A DNA stretch of 6,787 nt, taken from Acidimicrobiia bacterium (GTDB lineage Bacteria; Actinomycetota; Acidimicrobiia; Acidimicrobiales; Hopanoidiivorantaceae). Positions 4,635 to 6,787 of the stretch are shown here, piece after piece. Positions within the stretch are counted from its first letter, which is position 1; each line of letters begins with the position of its first letter. The translations under genes and the position numbers were made by a program. The stretch is from the NCBI GenBank assembly GCA_020027305.1, contig JAHRAM010000119.1:1-6787 (forward strand). The letters are read 5' to 3'. The notes beneath the pieces are model-generated. The model was not told the DNA's origin, did not search any database, and was given only the letters and a program-made list of their open reading frames with translations.

Positions 4635-6787
4635 CTAATTGGTAACATTTCCAGCAAATGGAGCACGCCACTTACATGGATAGTAATCTCTTGGGCCTTC
4701 TTTATGACCGATAAAGCCATTATTTGAAGCAGTTACAGGATTTGACGTTTCTGAAATATTTTCAAACTTCACAGTATTTGCTTGAGTCGTTAGCCCAAGA
4801 ATATCGTTTAGTGGTTTACATTGAGTGTTTGTAACACTTGTGCCTGTTAACTTAGTAGCAGTATAAACACCTGCTGTGGCTCCTCTTTTTGGATTTGCCT
4901 CACAATAGTGATAACCATTAGAAGCGTCAGTCTTTAGATGGAAATATGTTGGTGGTTCATAAGCGGCATTGCCATATTTCACCAGAGCAGGGCTCTTGGT
5001 AGCCTTGTTTGCTGTGGTAAGAAGGTCAGAACGCCAGTGACCATATTCACCTCCCGGAAGTGCTGTAGTTGAATAGGTTGGAGTTCCTGATGCACTACCA
5101 TTGAGATCGGTAGTAGAGAAATCCTTCACCTCAATAGGCTTGTGATAGCTAAGGCGAACTGGGAAATAAGTGCTTAGAGCCTGACAGGCTTGGAACCAGC
5201 CTCTCTCAGTTGCACTAGCACCTGTCGGCACTTTAAACTCACATTTTTGTTCGGTGTATGGAATGTATGGCGTCCAACCCCAGCCTCCGCCACCATGTGA
5301 ATTTGCATGCGGGGTAGTAATCTTAATAAAAGTATTTCCTATTACAAAATTGGTGTAGCTACCCTTATTACTGGTATCGCCATAACTCCTACCGCTCCAT
5401 GGAATAGCCATTCTCAAGCGAGCTGTATTTCCGCTACCCTGACTGTGAAAATATGCCAGCATGTTTGCAGAACCATAGCGAAGATATTTAACGGCATCAT
5501 CATTCCATAAAGTCAAAGTTGAAGGGGTATTGGATTGTATCCATGCGCCATCGCTAGCACTAATTCCAAGGAGACCTTTTTGGTTTGCCGCAGGAGTACC
5601 AGGAAAGTCAAACATAGCGTCAATTCGAGAATCTACACCAACGGTAGAAAGCAATCTCTTATTGCCTGAAGTTGAGGTTGATGCGGCGTCATAATCCCAT
5701 ATATCTGGGTTGTCTGTTGTTCCATTTGTTCCATTTTTTCCGCTGTTGTAGCCAACGGCAGTACAACTCTTTATATTTGTGTTAATAAGGTGAGTAATAC
5801 TATTTGGAAGTTTGCCTTTATTAGCATGTTCTACTGGGCGCGTAAAAGGCGTATCTGAACCAATAAGTGAACACTCTCTATAAACATTTGTGCCAGAGAC
5901 AACAGCACAGTGTGTGGCTGTGCCTTCTTGAAAGGTTGCGCCTTGGTTCTTTAATACGTGAGACCCTTTGGTAACTCTTTGTTGAACGCCGCTACAATAG
6001 TGATTTGCTGGCAGGTTTGCGCTTGCGCTGGTATTTACATCTAGATAATACCTTGGCTCCCATGCTCCTGAGTTTGCCCCAACCGAACGATTGCCAACAC
6101 CGCTAGGCTCTAGTAGGTTAGTTTGGCGTGTGCATACTGCGCTATTTTTCTCAGTTGCCGCGTTGCCCGACCAAGCAATCGTCTTTCCCGCCAATATATA
6201 TATTGGTTGTGTGGCGTGTACTTTATTAATGCTTACTCCATGATAGAACTGCGTGTAATTGTCACAGGCAGCATCTGTTGCATTTGGTGCTAGGTAGTTA
6301 GGAATGTATCCACTACTTGATTGCCCAGTTGAGGCCGAAAGCAAATAAGTGCCATCAGTTGTGCCAAAATCAGTTCTGGCTGTTGCTGTTGTAGTTATCG
6401 GCTTGCCAAATCCAGTGGTGCTATAAGTCTGTGAGCGAATAACATTTCCTGTTGGGTATGCTGAAGGCAACCAAAGCTCGTTATAGCTATATGTTGTGTC
6501 ACCGAGGCTGTTAACTGCTGGTTGAATTAAGTGTTGATACCACTTTGGAAGTTGCTGCTCAACATTTGGAACAGCATAGTTCTGGCGAGTCTTAAGATAT
6601 GCTCGTGTTGTATTAGTGCTACCATGATTTCGTTCAATAAGGTTCATATTTGCCAGCGAGAACAACTGCTCCTGGCTTGTATGCATCGGCAACGCCCTTA
6701 TCTCAGGACACTTAGGGCGATAAGGTCTTGGATTAAATGTTCTACCTACAACATATTCACATTCTCCTGCTGTGGAATTATTAATAT
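4635..6787 (-). CDS. Large cysteine-containing, probably exported protein of unknown function, C-terminal 716 residues (runs off the right edge)
   Basis: The frame ends at TAG (4637-4635) and is open to the window's right edge. A TTG at 6692 could be taken as the start, but coding continues upstream of it (for example CEYVVGRTFNPRPYRPKCPE) and no convincing Shine-Dalgarno precedes it, so the real start lies outside. The visible part is rich in Thr, Ser, Asn, Gly, Ala and Tyr, is poor in long charged or hydrophobic runs, and has 13 cysteines spread along it, which suggests an oxidised extracellular protein. Two segments share HYC, 27-28 residues, then THC or TQC. Other marks are NGKNGTTDN-like low-complexity runs, HGGGGWGW, and a C-terminus of YYPCKWRAPFAGNVTN. 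No transmembrane helix, LPXTG or other anchor is visible at the C-terminus. Tandem hairpins follow the gene. I do not recognise the family. Surface or secreted location is inferred from composition alone. Confidence 0.8.
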   Translation of the reverse strand, partial: INNSTAGECEYVVGRTFNPRPYRPKCPEIRALPMHTSQEQLFSLANMNLIERNHGSTNTTRAYLKTRQNYAVPNVEQQLPKWYQHLIQPAVNSLGDTTYSYNELWLPSAYPTGNVIRSQTYSTTGFGKPITTTATARTDFGTTDGTYLLSASTGQSSSGYIPNYLAPNATDAACDNYTQFYHGVSINKVHATQPIYILAGKTIAWSGNAATEKNSAVCTRQTNLLEPSGVGNRSVGANSGAWEPRYYLDVNTSASANLPANHYCSGVQQRVTKGSHVLKNQGATFQEGTATHCAVVSGTNVYRECSLIGSDTPFTRPVEHANKGKLPNSITHLINTNIKSCTAVGYNSGKNGTNGTTDNPDIWDYDAASTSTSGNKRLLSTVGVDSRIDAMFDFPGTPAANQKGLLGISASDGAWIQSNTPSTLTLWNDDAVKYLRYGSANMLAYFHSQGSGNTARLRMAIPWSGRSYGDTSNKGSYTNFVIGNTFIKITTPHANSHGGGGWGWTPYIPYTEQKCEFKVPTGASATERGWFQACQALSTYFPVRLSYHKPIEVKDFSTTDLNGSASGTPTYSTTALPGGEYGHWRSDLLTTANKATKSPALVKYGNAAYEPPTYFHLKTDASNGYHYCEANPKRGATAGVYTATKLTGTSVTNTQCKPLNDILGLTTQANTVKFENISETSNPVTASNNGFIGHKEGPRDYYPCKWRAPFAGNVTN

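Noticed and set aside
6690..6692. TTG as the true start of the large surface-protein gene
   Set aside because: The same frame is open for 31 more codons to the window edge with protein-like sequence including two Cys. The only upstream purine run (AGGG) is just two bases from the TTG. No signal peptide follows it, although the protein looks exported.
1..6787. CRISPR array, tRNA/rRNA, transposase or integrase
   Set aside because: I found no regularly spaced repeats, cloverleaf-like or rRNA-like segments, or recombinase motifs. Intergenic gaps are all under about 225 bp and are accounted for above.

Overview
The window looks like chromosomal DNA of a small-genome, moderately low-GC bacterium, most probably a planktonic (freshwater or marine) actinobacterium. 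The clues are the double-length ThyX-like protein, a LysM/lytic transglycosylase, mixed ATG/GTG starts, a possible leaderless start and compact spacing. This placement is inference from gene content and style, because no rRNA or other marker gene is present. Every convincing gene lies on the minus strand, so transcription runs from right to left.

From right to left the layout is as follows. (1) 4635-6787: the C-terminal 716 residues of a large cysteine-containing, Thr/Ser/Asn/Gly-rich, probably exported protein that I do not recognise. Its reading frame stays open to the right edge, so the true start is outside the window. (2) 4414-4634: a 221-bp gap with two consecutive hairpins, a likely transcription terminator, and a short palindrome. 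(3) 3160-4413: an M20-family metal-dependent amidohydrolase of the AbgB/ACY1L2 type. (4) 1543-3150: a 535-residue protein with two ThyX-like (flavin-dependent thymidylate synthase) halves. It starts 9 bp after the M20 stop codon, so the two are probably co-transcribed. (5) 387-1394: an exported murein hydrolase with three LysM domains and an SLT lytic transglycosylase domain. It has its own candidate promoter, and an inverted repeat sits just upstream of the -35. (6) 1-265: the first 88 residues of an extremely acidic protein of unknown function, behind a near-consensus promoter.

Functionally there are two cell-surface genes (the murein hydrolase and the large exported protein) and one metabolic pair. 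An AbgB-like amidohydrolase next to a ThyX-like protein raises the possibility of a folate/one-carbon link, since AbgB acts on the folate breakdown product p-aminobenzoyl-glutamate and ThyX consumes methylene-tetrahydrofolate. The sequence does not prove this. The most notable items are the double ThyX, whose two halves keep complementary parts of the signature motif, and the unrecognised large surface protein. No mobile element, CRISPR array, tRNA or rRNA is visible. No gene-free stretch exceeds 300 bases.
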